DNA from: JBCDCU01 sp039180865
GTDB taxonomy: Bacteria; Pseudomonadota; Alphaproteobacteria; Rhizobiales; JACESI01
Length of the DNA: 13,339 nucleotides
Assembly: GCA_039180865.1 (NCBI GenBank)
Contig: JBCDCZ010000112.1
Location: 1-13,339, forward strand
Direction of reading: 5' to 3'
The notes beneath the pieces were generated by a model. The model was given only the letters and a program-made list of their open reading frames with translations. It searched no databases and was not told the origin of the DNA. Position 1 is the first letter of the stretch. The number at the start of each line of letters is the position of its first letter. The position numbers and the translations under genes were made by a program. Below are positions 6,283-13,339 of the stretch, in pieces.

Positions 6283-7902
6283 CTAATTCGGGTTTACGCT
6301 GTCTTCAGGGGCATGGAAGAACGCCTTCTTGAATGCGCGTTCTTTTCCGCCGATCTCCTGGACGACAAACCGGAAAGTCTTCTGTGTTGATGTTATGAGG
6401 TCAGCGTGCTTGCGCACATAAACCTGCATGCTGTGCGTCTCGTCAGGATCGACATCAACGTAGAACGTCTCACCCTGCGCTCCGGACTCGCCAGCAAGCT
6501 GGGTGGTCACCAGACCAAGACCCTCAACTGTCACCGCGAAACGACGCGGCTCGGCCTTCATATTTCGGATTTTGACTTCGTAGCCATTGCGGATCGCACC
6601 ACTGGACAACTTGACGAAGAGTGGATTGCGGTCACTGCTGACATTCACGTCGAGGCGGTCTCGCGTGAAAAGAACGGTAAGAAGCGCGATGCCGATGAAA
6701 CCGTAAATCAGGAAATAGATCAGCGTGCGCAAACGCAGAATGGACTTGAGAGTTGTCTTGCTGATGCCACGTGCGAGTGGACCGCCATCAGGACGCACCT
6801 TGGACGGCTTGATGGTCGAGTTATCCCAGACCGTGTCACCGTCCCGTTCAACCCGCTCGGCACCGGCAAACGCCATATTGTGGTTGTATTCTGATAGGGT
6901 TGAGTAAGAGATCAAGCCGCGCTCAAGACCGAGTTTGTCCATCACGGAATCACATGCATCAATGCAAAGCGCACAGGTAATGCATTCCAGCTGTTGGCCG
7001 TCGCGGATATCGATCCCCATTGGACAGACCGCGACGCATTGGTTGCAGTCAACACAATCCCCGACCGGTTTCCCTTCGGTAAGGTTTTTCTTGCGGTGGA
7101 TCGAGCGTTCCTCGCCGCGCCAATCATTGTAATTCACGATAAGCGAATGCTCGTCGAGCATGGCGCCCTGCACCCGCGGCCAGGGACACATGTAAGTGCA
7201 AACCTGTTCGCGCATCAGACCGCCGAAGACATAAGTGGTCGCCGTCAGGATCGCGACTGTCGCATAAGCAACGAACGGCGCATCAAGGGTTACGAACTGA
7301 TAAAGAAGCGTTGGCGCATCAGCGAAATAGAAAATCCACGCCCCGCCGGTTGCAACGCCGATCAAGAGCCAGATCGTATGCTTCGAAACACGTTTGATAA
7401 TCTTGTCGCGGCTCATCGGTTCCGCATCGAGCTTGATGCGTTGATTGCGGTCTCCTTCAATGAACCGCTCGACCACGAGATAAAGATCGACCCAAACGGT
7501 CTGAGGACACGTATAGCCGCACCAGGCGCGTCCAACACTCGAAGTAACCAGGAAAAGCCCGATCCCGGCCATGACGAGTAAGCCCGCAATGTAGAAGAAT
7601 TCCTGCGGCCAGACCTCGATGAAGAAGAAATAGAAGCGCCGGTTCGGCAAATCGATCAGAACGGCCTGATCCGGCGCAAATGGACCGCGGTCCCAGCGAA
7701 GCCATGGGGTGATGTAGTAAATGCCGAGGGTGACCAGCATCACCCACCATTTAAAGACGCGGAACGTACCCCGTGCCCTTTTGGGATGAATGCGCTTGCG
7801 GGCAGCATAAAGCTCGCGGTTCTCTTTCTTGTTAACCGCTTCGACTTCAATGCGCTCGGTTGTTTCAACCGAACCAGGCTTATTACCCGCTACCGCATCC
7901 AT
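6283..7902 (-). CDS. ccoG: CcoG (FixG), polyferredoxin-type membrane protein for cbb3 assembly
   Basis: A 539-residue inner-membrane iron-sulfur protein; CcoG proteins are implicated in reducing copper for delivery to the oxidase. Membrane helices occur near residues 50-66, 103-120, 176-194 and 211-229, with one more near 393-411. NapH-like CxxxC pairs are seen in CGYTCPQT (C128, C132) and CTYMCPWPRVQ (C235, C239). Two ferredoxin-type clusters follow: CVDCNQCVAVCP (C283, C286, C289, C293) and CITCALCIDACD (C307, C310, C313, C317). The C-terminal part after the last helix is the periplasmic immunoglobulin-like FixG domain. The ATG at 7902 follows GGGAG by 6 nt; a TTG codon directly before it also reads in frame but is not preferred. 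All cluster cysteines are present. Confidence 0.96.
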   Translation of the reverse strand: MDAVAGNKPGSVETTERIEVEAVNKKENRELYAARKRIHPKRARGTFRVFKWWVMLVTLGIYYITPWLRWDRGPFAPDQAVLIDLPNRRFYFFFIEVWPQEFFYIAGLLVMAGIGLFLVTSSVGRAWCGYTCPQTVWVDLYLVVERFIEGDRNQRIKLDAEPMSRDKIIKRVSKHTIWLLIGVATGGAWIFYFADAPTLLYQFVTLDAPFVAYATVAILTATTYVFGGLMREQVCTYMCPWPRVQGAMLDEHSLIVNYNDWRGEERSIHRKKNLTEGKPVGDCVDCNQCVAVCPMGIDIRDGQQLECITCALCIDACDSVMDKLGLERGLISYSTLSEYNHNMAFAGAERVERDGDTVWDNSTIKPSKVRPDGGPLARGISKTTLKSILRLRTLIYFLIYGFIGIALLTVLFTRDRLDVNVSSDRNPLFVKLSSGAIRNGYEVKIRNMKAEPRRFAVTVEGLGLVTTQLAGESGAQGETFYVDVDPDETHSMQVYVRKHADLITSTQKTFRFVVQEIGGKERAFKKAFFHAPEDSVNPN

Positions 7903-7931
7903 CAAAGTCTCCCGCTTTGTTGCGCAGACGC

Positions 7932-8810
7932 TTACTCAGGCGCTGCTTCGCCGCCGCCCAGGCTGTGAATGTAGACGGCCAGTTGTTTGACACTACCTTC
8001 TCCAAGACGCTCAGCCCATGGCGGCATTACCCCGTGCTTCGGATTGGCGATCTGAGACGCGATCTGGTCGAGACTTCCGCCGTAAAGCCAGAGCTGATCG
8101 GCAAGGTTCGGCCCACCGAGATCGCGGATCCCCTCACCGGCATCGCCGTGGCATGCCGCACAATTATCGAGAAAGATCTCGGTGCCGGCTTCGGCCCGCG
8201 CCGCTTCGTGGTCCGAACCGGAGAGGCTTGCCACATAGTGCGCGACATCCGTGATCTCACCACTTGAGAGGATACCATCACCGAAGGCTGGCATTTCTGA
8301 CAGACGTGCCTCGTCAGATTCCTCATTGCGAACACCGTGGGCGATGGTGGTGTAGATTGCTTCAAGGTCGCCGCCCCAGATCCAGTCATCGTCATTGAGG
8401 TTCGGATATCCCGGACCACCTTGAGCACCGGATCCGTGGCACTGGCTGCAATAGACCTTGTAGAGCGACTCACCGCCTGCGGAGGCGTAACGGAAGAGTT
8501 CTTCATTCGTGCGGATCGTTTCCAGATCGGTATCAGCGATCCGGGCTTCGATTGCTTCGCGTCCAGCCTCGACGGCAGCGAGTTCAACTTTCAGATTGCC
8601 CCTATTCGTCTCGCCCGAAATTCCCATGGTTGATCCCTCGATCAGTGGGATGGCCGGGAAGTACAGCATGTAGCCAACTGAGAAAACGATCGTCGCATAG
8701 AAGGTCCAAAGCCACCAGCGCGGCAACGGATTGTTAAGCTCTCGAATGCCGTCCCATTCGTGGCCGGTCGTCTCAATACCGCTGACTTCATCAATTTCTT
8801 TGTCACTCAT
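7932..8810 (-). CDS. ccoP: CcoP, diheme cytochrome c subunit of cbb3 oxidase
   Basis: A 292-residue subunit that passes electrons from soluble cytochrome c towards CcoO and the CcoN active site. After the N-terminal HEWDGIRELNNPLPRWWLW signature there is one membrane helix at about residues 33-52. A periplasmic domain then carries two heme c sites: CSQCH at 121-125 with likely methionine ligand M173 in SEMPAFG, and CAACH at 217-221 with likely ligand M262 in GVMPPWA. The ATG lies inside the end of ccoQ (8-nt overlap), giving translational coupling. Length and motif order match the family; nothing is missing. Confidence 0.97.
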   Translation of the reverse strand: MSDKEIDEVSGIETTGHEWDGIRELNNPLPRWWLWTFYATIVFSVGYMLYFPAIPLIEGSTMGISGETNRGNLKVELAAVEAGREAIEARIADTDLETIRTNEELFRYASAGGESLYKVYCSQCHGSGAQGGPGYPNLNDDDWIWGGDLEAIYTTIAHGVRNEESDEARLSEMPAFGDGILSSGEITDVAHYVASLSGSDHEAARAEAGTEIFLDNCAACHGDAGEGIRDLGGPNLADQLWLYGGSLDQIASQIANPKHGVMPPWAERLGEGSVKQLAVYIHSLGGGEAAPE

Positions 8811-8964
8811 CGGTATTGTCCTCCTTGAGCGGGATCATTCGTGCTTGATCGGCATATTTCTTCGAACCAGGTCTGAAGGTGAACGCGATCACTGCGAGGA
8901 ACATGAAGAAGAGGTAGAGAAGCCCCCAGCTGTCTGCGAATTGACGCAATGTTTCGTAATCCAT
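8803..8964 (-). CDS. ccoQ: CcoQ (FixQ), small cbb3 oxidase subunit
   Basis: A 53-residue single-helix protein: MDYETLRQFADSWGLLYLF leads into a hydrophobic stretch to about residue 30, followed by RPGSKKYADQARMIPLKED. The FRPGxKxxxDxAxxIP pattern after the helix is the CcoQ hallmark. CcoQ stabilises the oxidase complex, including the interaction of CcoP with the CcoNO core. The ribosome binding site GAGG (8972-8975) lies just before the ccoO TAG, 7 nt from the ATG, and the gene's end overlaps the start of ccoP by 8 nt. It is small but unmistakable by position and motif. Confidence 0.95.
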   Translation of the reverse strand: MDYETLRQFADSWGLLYLFFMFLAVIAFTFRPGSKKYADQARMIPLKEDNTDE

Positions 8965-8968
8965 GACG

Positions 8969-9700
8969 CTACCTCAGGTTTTCGTTTTGCTTGTAAAGGT
9001 CGAGATCGACGAGCGTGCCGAGCATCTGCAGATAGGCAACCAGCGCATCCATCTCAGTGAGCGAGTCGCTGCGCGTATTGAATTTGCGCACCGTCACATT
9101 GTCATAGCGTTCAAGAAGCCCGTCGGTGTCCCCATCAGGGTTCGCCTGCGCGTAAAGATCGGCAACCGCGTTCTCGATCATATCCTCACTGTAGGGCACG
9201 CCCACAATGCTGTTCGCGACGAGGTGAGCCTTGATCGCTTCCGCATCAAGCGGCGTCGTAGCCAGGAACGAATAGGCCGGCATGATCGATTCCGGTACGA
9301 CATCGCGCGGATTGATCAGATGCTGGACATGCCATTCGTCTGAATAGCGCCCGCCGACGCGGGCAAGATCGGGCCCCGTGCGCTTCGAACCCCACTGGAA
9401 CGGATGGTCATACATGCTTTCCGCCGCCAGTGAATAATGACCATAGCGCTCCACTTCATCGCGGAAGGGCCGGATCATCTGGCTGTGGCACACATAACAT
9501 CCCTCGCGGATGTAGATGTCACGCCCGGCCAGTTCGAGCGGGGTGTAGGGCCGCATGCCCTCCACCTTCTCAATCGTGTTCTTCACATAAAAGAGGGGTA
9601 CGATTTCCACGATGCCGCCAATCAGAACGGTGACCAGCGAGAGCACCAGAAGCAGACTGACATTGCGTTCAATAACGCCGTGTTTATCCATTATTGACAT
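8969..9700 (-). CDS. ccoO: CcoO, monoheme cytochrome c subunit of cbb3 oxidase
   Basis: A 243-residue membrane-anchored cytochrome c that feeds electrons to CcoN. An N-terminal helix at about residues 14-36 (VSLLLVLSLVTVLIGGIVEIVPLF) anchors it, and PLELAGRDIYIREGCYVCHSQMIRPF holds the heme-binding CYVCH at 68-72. The likely axial methionine is M140 in PESIMPAY. KRTGPDLARVGGRYSDEWHVQHLINPRDVVP is highly typical of the family. The ATG at 9700 follows AGGGGG with a 5-nt gap, and that site overlaps the ccoN stop codon, so re-initiation behind ccoN is likely. A second in-frame ATG three codons later is less well placed. Confidence 0.97.
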   Translation of the reverse strand: MSIMDKHGVIERNVSLLLVLSLVTVLIGGIVEIVPLFYVKNTIEKVEGMRPYTPLELAGRDIYIREGCYVCHSQMIRPFRDEVERYGHYSLAAESMYDHPFQWGSKRTGPDLARVGGRYSDEWHVQHLINPRDVVPESIMPAYSFLATTPLDAEAIKAHLVANSIVGVPYSEDMIENAVADLYAQANPDGDTDGLLERYDNVTVRKFNTRSDSLTEMDALVAYLQMLGTLVDLDLYKQNENLR

Positions 9701-9709
9701 GAAAACCCC

Positions 9710-11344
9710 CTAGTCCGCCGGGCTGGCAACCGGGTGGCTGCCGCCGATTGGCGCTTCCTGACGAACCTTTCCGCGGATCGTCATGGTGATGTTGAAGACC
9801 ATGATCAGCGCACCGATGAGGTAAAGAAGGCCGCCGAACGTACGCATCACATATTCAGGGTGAAGCGCTGTGACCGTGTCGATGAAGGAATTCACAAGGA
9901 AGCCCTGATCATCGTATTCACGCCACATCAAACCCTGGGTGATACCTGCGACCCACATAACGGCTGCGTAGATCACGATGCCGATGGTGGCTGTCCAAAG
10001 GTGCCAGTTAACGAGCCGGATAGAGTAGAGCCGCTCGCGGTTCCAGAGCTTGGGCACGAGGTAGTAGATTGCTCCGAAGGAGATCATACCAACCCAGCCA
10101 AGTGCGCCGGAATGAACGTGCCCGATGGTCCAGTCCGTATAATGAGACAGCGAGTTGACGGACTTGATGGACATGACCGGACCTTCGAAAGTGGACATGC
10201 CGTAGAACGCGATCGCAAGGACATACATGCGCAGCACCGGATCGGTCCGCAGCTTGTCCCACGCGCCCGATAGCGTCATCAAGCCGTTGATCATTCCGCC
10301 CCATGACGGCATCCACAACATGATTGAGAAGACCATGCCAAGCGTCTGTGCCCAGTCAGGCAAAGCCGTGTAGTGCAGGTGGTGTGGGCCTGCCCAGATG
10401 TAGAGGAAAATCAAGGCCCAGAAGTGGATGATCGAAAGCCGGTAGGAATAGACAGGACGGTTCGCCTGCTTCGGAACGAAGTAGTACATCATCCCAAGGA
10501 ACCCTGCGGTCAGGAAGAAGCCAACTGCGTTGTGGCCATACCACCACTGGGTGAGCGCGTCCTGTACACCTGCAAAAACGACGTAGCTCTTCGTGCCCGT
10601 CAGCGAAACTGGCACGGCAAGGTTATTGACGACATGCAGAAGTGCAATCGTGACAATGAAAGCCAGGTAGAACCAGTTTGCCACATAAATGTGCGGTTCC
10701 TTGCGCTTCAGGATTGTGCCCAGGAAAACGAGGAGATAACAGACCCAGACGATGGTGAGCCAAAGATCCACATACCATTCAGGTTCGGCATATTCTTTGC
10801 TCTGAGTAATACCCAGGAGATATCCTGTCGCCGCCATGACGATGAAAATCTGATAACCCCAGAAAACGAACCAGACGAGACTGCCGCCAAATAGCCGGGC
10901 CTGACAGGTCCGTTGGACGACATAGAAACTTGTCGCAAGCAGCGCGTTTCCGCCGAACGCAAAAATCACTGCTGATGTGTGGAGCGGGCGAAGGCGTCCG
11001 AATGTGAAGTAAGGTTCAAGATTAAGCCACGGCCAGGCAAGCTGGGCCGCAATCAAAACTCCGACAGTAAAACCCGCGATACCCCAGAACAGGGTGGCGA
11101 TACAACCAAACCGGATCACATCGTCCAAGTAACCGGTGGGTTCATCCCTGAACATACCGCCCGAGGCAAGCACCGGCTTGTCCCCGAAATTGGTCTGCCG
11201 CAATGTGATGACTGCGCCGATTAAAAGCAAAATGCACAAAAGGCCCATATGCGTTGCAAACAAGGCATCGTTCGCAAGCGCTGCGCCAACTAGTGCGACG
11301 AAGGCCCCTACGGCCAGCGCTATGGTCGCTGCTCCAAAACCCAT
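9710..11344 (-). CDS. ccoN: CcoN, catalytic subunit I of cbb3 oxidase
   Basis: A 544-residue polytopic membrane protein that reduces O2 to water at a heme b3-CuB centre and pumps protons. Visible ligands: H122 in LRPLHTSAVIFAFGGN and H411 in HVHSGALGW (low-spin heme b); H271 in YGHNAVGFF and H321/H322 in GPHHLHY (CuB); H409 (heme b3). Y315 in LYIWAGPHH sits six residues before H321, as the cross-linked active-site tyrosine does in cbb3 enzymes. The FEGPVMSIKSVN stretch (E387) is also conserved. About 60 residues precede the core, as is common in alphaproteobacteria. The ATG at 11344 follows AAGGGGG by 5 nt, so I prefer it to an upstream in-frame TTG at 11359. It heads the cluster behind an FNR/FixK box. 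Confidence 0.97.
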   Translation of the reverse strand: MGFGAATIALAVGAFVALVGAALANDALFATHMGLLCILLLIGAVITLRQTNFGDKPVLASGGMFRDEPTGYLDDVIRFGCIATLFWGIAGFTVGVLIAAQLAWPWLNLEPYFTFGRLRPLHTSAVIFAFGGNALLATSFYVVQRTCQARLFGGSLVWFVFWGYQIFIVMAATGYLLGITQSKEYAEPEWYVDLWLTIVWVCYLLVFLGTILKRKEPHIYVANWFYLAFIVTIALLHVVNNLAVPVSLTGTKSYVVFAGVQDALTQWWYGHNAVGFFLTAGFLGMMYYFVPKQANRPVYSYRLSIIHFWALIFLYIWAGPHHLHYTALPDWAQTLGMVFSIMLWMPSWGGMINGLMTLSGAWDKLRTDPVLRMYVLAIAFYGMSTFEGPVMSIKSVNSLSHYTDWTIGHVHSGALGWVGMISFGAIYYLVPKLWNRERLYSIRLVNWHLWTATIGIVIYAAVMWVAGITQGLMWREYDDQGFLVNSFIDTVTALHPEYVMRTFGGLLYLIGALIMVFNITMTIRGKVRQEAPIGGSHPVASPAD

Positions 11345-11451
11345 AATCGCCCCCTTCAAGGTTCAAAAAAACGTTCAATTCCTGGGAGAAAACGCCTCGG
11401 GCGGGTCTGGCTGGCAAACATGCACCCAAAGGAAACGGATTTTCCCGGGCT

Positions 11452-11457
11452 ATTCTT
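11452..11457 (-). promoter_or_regulatory. Candidate -10 of the ccoN promoter
   Basis: On the minus strand AAGAAT matches four of six -10 consensus positions. Its centre is 34 nt downstream of the FNR/FixK box centre, near what is expected for a class II activated promoter with the box at about -41.5. A poor -10 fits dependence on an activator. The exact start site is inferred. Confidence 0.35.
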
Positions 11458-11481
11458 CGCACATGTTGCAGTGCACACTGC

Positions 11482-11495
11482 TTGATCTGGATCAA
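11482..11495 (-). promoter_or_regulatory. FNR/FixK-type binding site upstream of ccoN
   Basis: TTGATCTGGATCAA is a perfect match to the TTGAT-N4-ATCAA palindrome bound by FNR, FixK and Anr regulators. It lies about 140 nt upstream of the ccoN ATG, which would put transcription start near 11447 for class II activation. fixNOQP operons of alphaproteobacteria are classically activated by FixK/FnrL at low oxygen through such a site. The palindrome is symmetric, so an effect on the plus-strand gene cannot be excluded, though that start is about 240 nt away. Confidence 0.88.
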
Positions 11496-11678
11496 GCTAA
11501 TGGGCGCTGCCGAATGCCGCACATGGGAAGTCTGGTCAGGAGAACGAAATGCTGTAATTCCGCGGATTGTTTTACCGTTTTATCAGAATCACGCGATCAG
11601 ACCCTGAAACCCGCAGGCGCCCTCTCATCCGAAAGTCTGGGATCTTTGTCTGACAAATCGGTGATGAAGGACACACCA

Positions 11679-11726
11679 TTTCCCTTCTCCCCACCCGCAC
11701 GCTAAAACGCGGGCAAAGAAGGGAAA
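11679..11726 (+). promoter_or_regulatory. Long inverted repeat covering the ribosome binding region of the amine-oxidase gene
   Basis: TTTCCCTTCT (11679-11688) is the exact reverse complement of AGAAGGGAAA (11717-11726), and inside these arms CCCGC (11694-11698) pairs with GCGGG (11709-11713). The 3' arm contains the purine-rich AAGGGAAAGG region that would serve as ribosome binding site for the ATG at 11735. If transcribed, the mRNA could fold so that the site is hidden. No T tract follows, so it is unlikely to be a terminator. Confidence 0.55.
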
Positions 11727-11734
11727 GGCACAGC

Positions 11735-12853
11735 ATGCACACCACAACCGCCCCGCTCACCGTGGACAAAATGATCAACGTGGTCGTGGTCGGCGCTGGC
11801 CTCTCTGGTCTGACAGCGGCTTTTCTTCTTCATGAGCAAGGTTTCCGTGTCAGGGTCCTCGAAAGGCAAAACCGGATTGGTGGAAGGATCGATGCACTTT
11901 ACGATTCTAAGGGCCGCTATCTCGCCGATTTCGGGCCTAGCTGGGTGTGGCCGCCCTACCAGCCTCTCGCCGCGCAGTGGATCGAAAGGCTCGGCGTCAC
12001 CCTTGAACCGCAATTCGACAAAGGCGATGCAATTGCCGATCTCTCCGAAAGCGAATCCGGCAGGCGTCAGTTTCTTCCCGGTCAGGACGGAATCAGCCGC
12101 ATAAAGGGTGGGCCTTCAGCGCTCATAGACGCGCTCAGCGCCCATTTGCCTGAAGCAGCAATCGAAACCGGGATTTCTGTATCCAGACTGGCGCAAGAAC
12201 GGGATGGTCTGCAAATCATAGCAAACACTGGCAAATTCCAAGCCGAATACGCCGTCCTTGCCGTCCCGCCGCGCATAGCCCGCCAGACGTTCGCCTTCAC
12301 CCCAGATCTTAAAGCGGATGTTTCAAGTGCCATGGATGCGGCTCCGACCTGGATGGCCCCGCAGGCAAAGGCCGTTCTCGTCTATGAAAAACCGTTCTGG
12401 CGCGACCATGGTATGTCAGGCCGCGTTGCAAGCCGGATCGGCCCGCTTATCGAAATCCATGACATGGGAAACAGCGATGATGACAGGGGGATCCTCTTTG
12501 GATTTCTCGGTGTCCCCCATGAATTGCGCGCTCAACATGCTGATGCGATGCGGGCCGCCATTATCGCCCAGATGCAGCGATGTTTCGGTGCTGAGGGCGA
12601 AAACCCACTCACCCTTGAAATCAAAGATTGGGCGACAGATCCCGCGATTGCTGCACGCCTGGATCTCACTATGCCGCCGGCCCATCCGGAGATCCTGCCG
12701 GAGATTATCCGCGCACCACTCTACGATGGCCGCCTTCATTTTGCCGGTGCCGAAACCGCAACGCGCTCTCCCGGTCTCATCGAAGGTGCTTTTGATGCAG
12801 GAACACGGGCGGCAAACCAGATCATTGCCGCCCGCGATCGGACCTCGGCTTAG
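11735..12853 (+). CDS. FAD-dependent amine oxidase-type oxidoreductase
   Basis: A 372-residue flavoprotein of the monoamine-oxidase/phytoene-desaturase superfamily, which oxidises amines or related C-N/C-C bonds using bound FAD. The N-terminus has the dinucleotide fold VVVVGAGLSGLTAAF (GxGxxG at 20-25), the ribose-binding glutamate E43 in VLERQ, the RIGGRI motif at 47-52, and DFGPSWVWP. The C-terminus has the FAD-contact motif HFAGAETATRSPGLIEGAFDAG (about 335-356). It is shorter than classical monoamine oxidases, and no signal peptide is seen. The ATG at 11735 follows AAAGG by 6 nt; M13, immediately before the Rossmann strand, is an alternative start. It is the only plus-strand gene I call in the window, and its TAG overlaps the TAA of the gene on the other strand by 4 nt. 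Substrate unknown. Confidence 0.9.
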   Translation: MHTTTAPLTVDKMINVVVVGAGLSGLTAAFLLHEQGFRVRVLERQNRIGGRIDALYDSKGRYLADFGPSWVWPPYQPLAAQWIERLGVTLEPQFDKGDAIADLSESESGRRQFLPGQDGISRIKGGPSALIDALSAHLPEAAIETGISVSRLAQERDGLQIIANTGKFQAEYAVLAVPPRIARQTFAFTPDLKADVSSAMDAAPTWMAPQAKAVLVYEKPFWRDHGMSGRVASRIGPLIEIHDMGNSDDDRGILFGFLGVPHELRAQHADAMRAAIIAQMQRCFGAEGENPLTLEIKDWATDPAIAARLDLTMPPAHPEILPEIIRAPLYDGRLHFAGAETATRSPGLIEGAFDAGTRAANQIIAARDRTSA

Positions 12854-13209
12854 GAGCCGTAATAGAAGACTTCTTTCACAATCAGCCCGTCTTTCCAGGT
12901 CCGAACGGCAACCTGTGTGTAGGTCTTCTCACCCCACTCCTTGTGGGTGAAATCATTGTGCCATTGCGAGAAAGTGGTATCGCCGCCAGCACCATTGGAC
13001 AGCACCTTGATCCCGCGCAGCTCGGTCACATTGCCAAAAAATTCAATCTCGCGGGCACGGTTTGCATCTTTGCCAACGGTCGGTGGCATGTCATTTTCCT
13101 GCATCTCCACGCTTTCGGCATAGAATTTTTCGAAGGCCTCCATGGCCTCGCCGTTCATGATCATGGTGTTAAGCTCAGTGTCGAGCGCCAAAAGATCGTT
13201 GTTTGCCAT
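12850..13209 (-). CDS. SnoaL/NTF2-like family protein
   Basis: A 119-residue protein with the cone-shaped NTF2/SnoaL pattern: helices ALDTELNTMIMNGEAMEAFEKFYAESVEMQEND, then REIEFFGNVTELRGIKVLS, and alternating strands DTTFSQWHNDFTHK, KTYTQVAVRTWKDG and LIVKEVFYYG. The YAESVEMQEND stretch is common in this superfamily. Members are either small enzymes such as cyclases, isomerases and dehydratases, or ligand-binding proteins; no catalytic dyad is clear enough to decide. GGGAG lies 8 nt before the ATG. It sits 30 nt after the pirin gene and probably shares its transcript. Its TAA overlaps the amine-oxidase TAG on the other strand. Confidence 0.85.
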   Translation of the reverse strand: MANNDLLALDTELNTMIMNGEAMEAFEKFYAESVEMQENDMPPTVGKDANRAREIEFFGNVTELRGIKVLSNGAGGDTTFSQWHNDFTHKEWGEKTYTQVAVRTWKDGLIVKEVFYYGS

Positions 13210-13239
13210 TTCCTTTACTCCCTGGTTGCAGCTTCGGCG

Positions 13240-13339
13240 TTACGCCGATTTCTTGATGAATGTGTTGGAATTGAGTTCGTTGATCGCCTGGACGAGTTCC
13301 TCGCGTGTGTTCATTACGATCGGACCATGCCATGCGACA
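13240..13339 (-). CDS. Pirin-family protein, C-terminal end
   Basis: The last 33 codons of a gene that enters from the right edge. It reads VAWHGPIVMNTREELVQAIN followed by ELNSNTFIKKSA. The W-x-GPIVMNTREEL segment is the hallmark of the C-terminal cupin half of pirin proteins, where it precedes a final helix. Pirins are iron-binding bicupin proteins, some with quercetin 2,3-dioxygenase activity and others linked to redox regulation. The metal-binding N-terminal cupin is outside the window and cannot be checked. A 30-nt gap separates it from the NTF2-like gene downstream, so the two are likely co-transcribed. Confidence 0.85.
   Translation of the reverse strand, partial: VAWHGPIVMNTREELVQAINELNSNTFIKKSA

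Larger units (their letters stand above)
11345..11734. other. Intergenic regulatory region between ccoN and the amine-oxidase gene
   Basis: This 390-bp stretch separates two divergently transcribed genes. It contains the FNR/FixK box and a weak -10 for ccoN on the minus strand, and a long inverted repeat directly upstream of the plus-strand gene. A short operator-like repeat (TTTGT-ctg-ACAAA, 11645-11657) is also present. Open frames across it have no ribosome binding site and no recognisable protein, so I call no gene here. Confidence 0.7.

Noticed and set aside
6406..6894. 162-codon plus-strand frame inside ccoG
   Set aside because: A shadow of ccoG, whose iron-sulfur and membrane motifs prove the opposite strand is coding.
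9734..10273. 179-codon plus-strand frame inside ccoN
   Set aside because: Antisense to conserved CcoN helices; the predicted protein is highly charged with no domain pattern.
11645..11657. TTTGT-ctg-ACAAA as an operator for the amine-oxidase gene
   Set aside because: Only a 5-bp arm pair with no extension and no recognised regulator consensus; such repeats occur by chance.
11136..11705. Long plus-strand open frame across the ccoN start and the intergenic region
   Set aside because: Much of it is antisense to the ccoN coding region, it has no ribosome binding site, and the predicted protein is low in recognisable structure.

Overview
The window looks like chromosomal DNA of an alphaproteobacterium. 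Three things point that way: the fused ccoNOQP-ccoGHIS (fixNOQP-fixGHIS) order, a FixH-type CcoH, and moderately GC-rich coding sequence with tight ATGA-type overlaps. No genus can be named from the sequence alone.

Layout: almost everything is on the minus strand. Reading in the transcription direction from the right edge, there is first the C-terminal end of a pirin-family gene (cut by the window) and a small SnoaL/NTF2-like gene. A single plus-strand FAD amine-oxidase-type gene then meets the NTF2-like gene tail to tail with a 4-nt overlap. A 390-bp intergenic region follows (11345-11734). It holds a perfect FNR/FixK box (TTGATctggATCAA, 11482-11495) and, next to the amine-oxidase start, a long inverted repeat that could mask its ribosome binding site. 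From there the minus strand carries a complete eight-gene cbb3 cytochrome oxidase cluster (ccoN, O, Q, P, G, H, I, S; 11344 down to 3315). It encodes the high-affinity terminal oxidase plus the proteins for its assembly and copper supply. The small genes ccoQ (53 aa) and ccoS (48 aa) are both present.

Downstream on the same strand, after a stem-loop, lies an accessory set: a Rieske non-heme iron oxygenase alpha subunit, a short TPR-like protein 2 nt behind it, an FMN nitroreductase-family protein, and an uncharacterised 131-residue protein whose start overlaps the nitroreductase stop. A terminator-like hairpin follows. The left edge holds the N-terminal 90 residues of an RND efflux periplasmic adaptor starting at a GTG.

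How the genes work together: the cco cluster is a conventional microaerobic respiration unit, probably switched on by an FNR/FixK regulator encoded elsewhere. The Rieske/TPR-like/nitroreductase/131-aa group is the least understood part; no dedicated ferredoxin or reductase partner for the Rieske oxygenase is encoded here. I see no mobile element, CRISPR array, tRNA or rRNA. I did not find a clear undescribed system; the most interesting leads are the putative RBS-masking hairpin and the Rieske-centred gene group.
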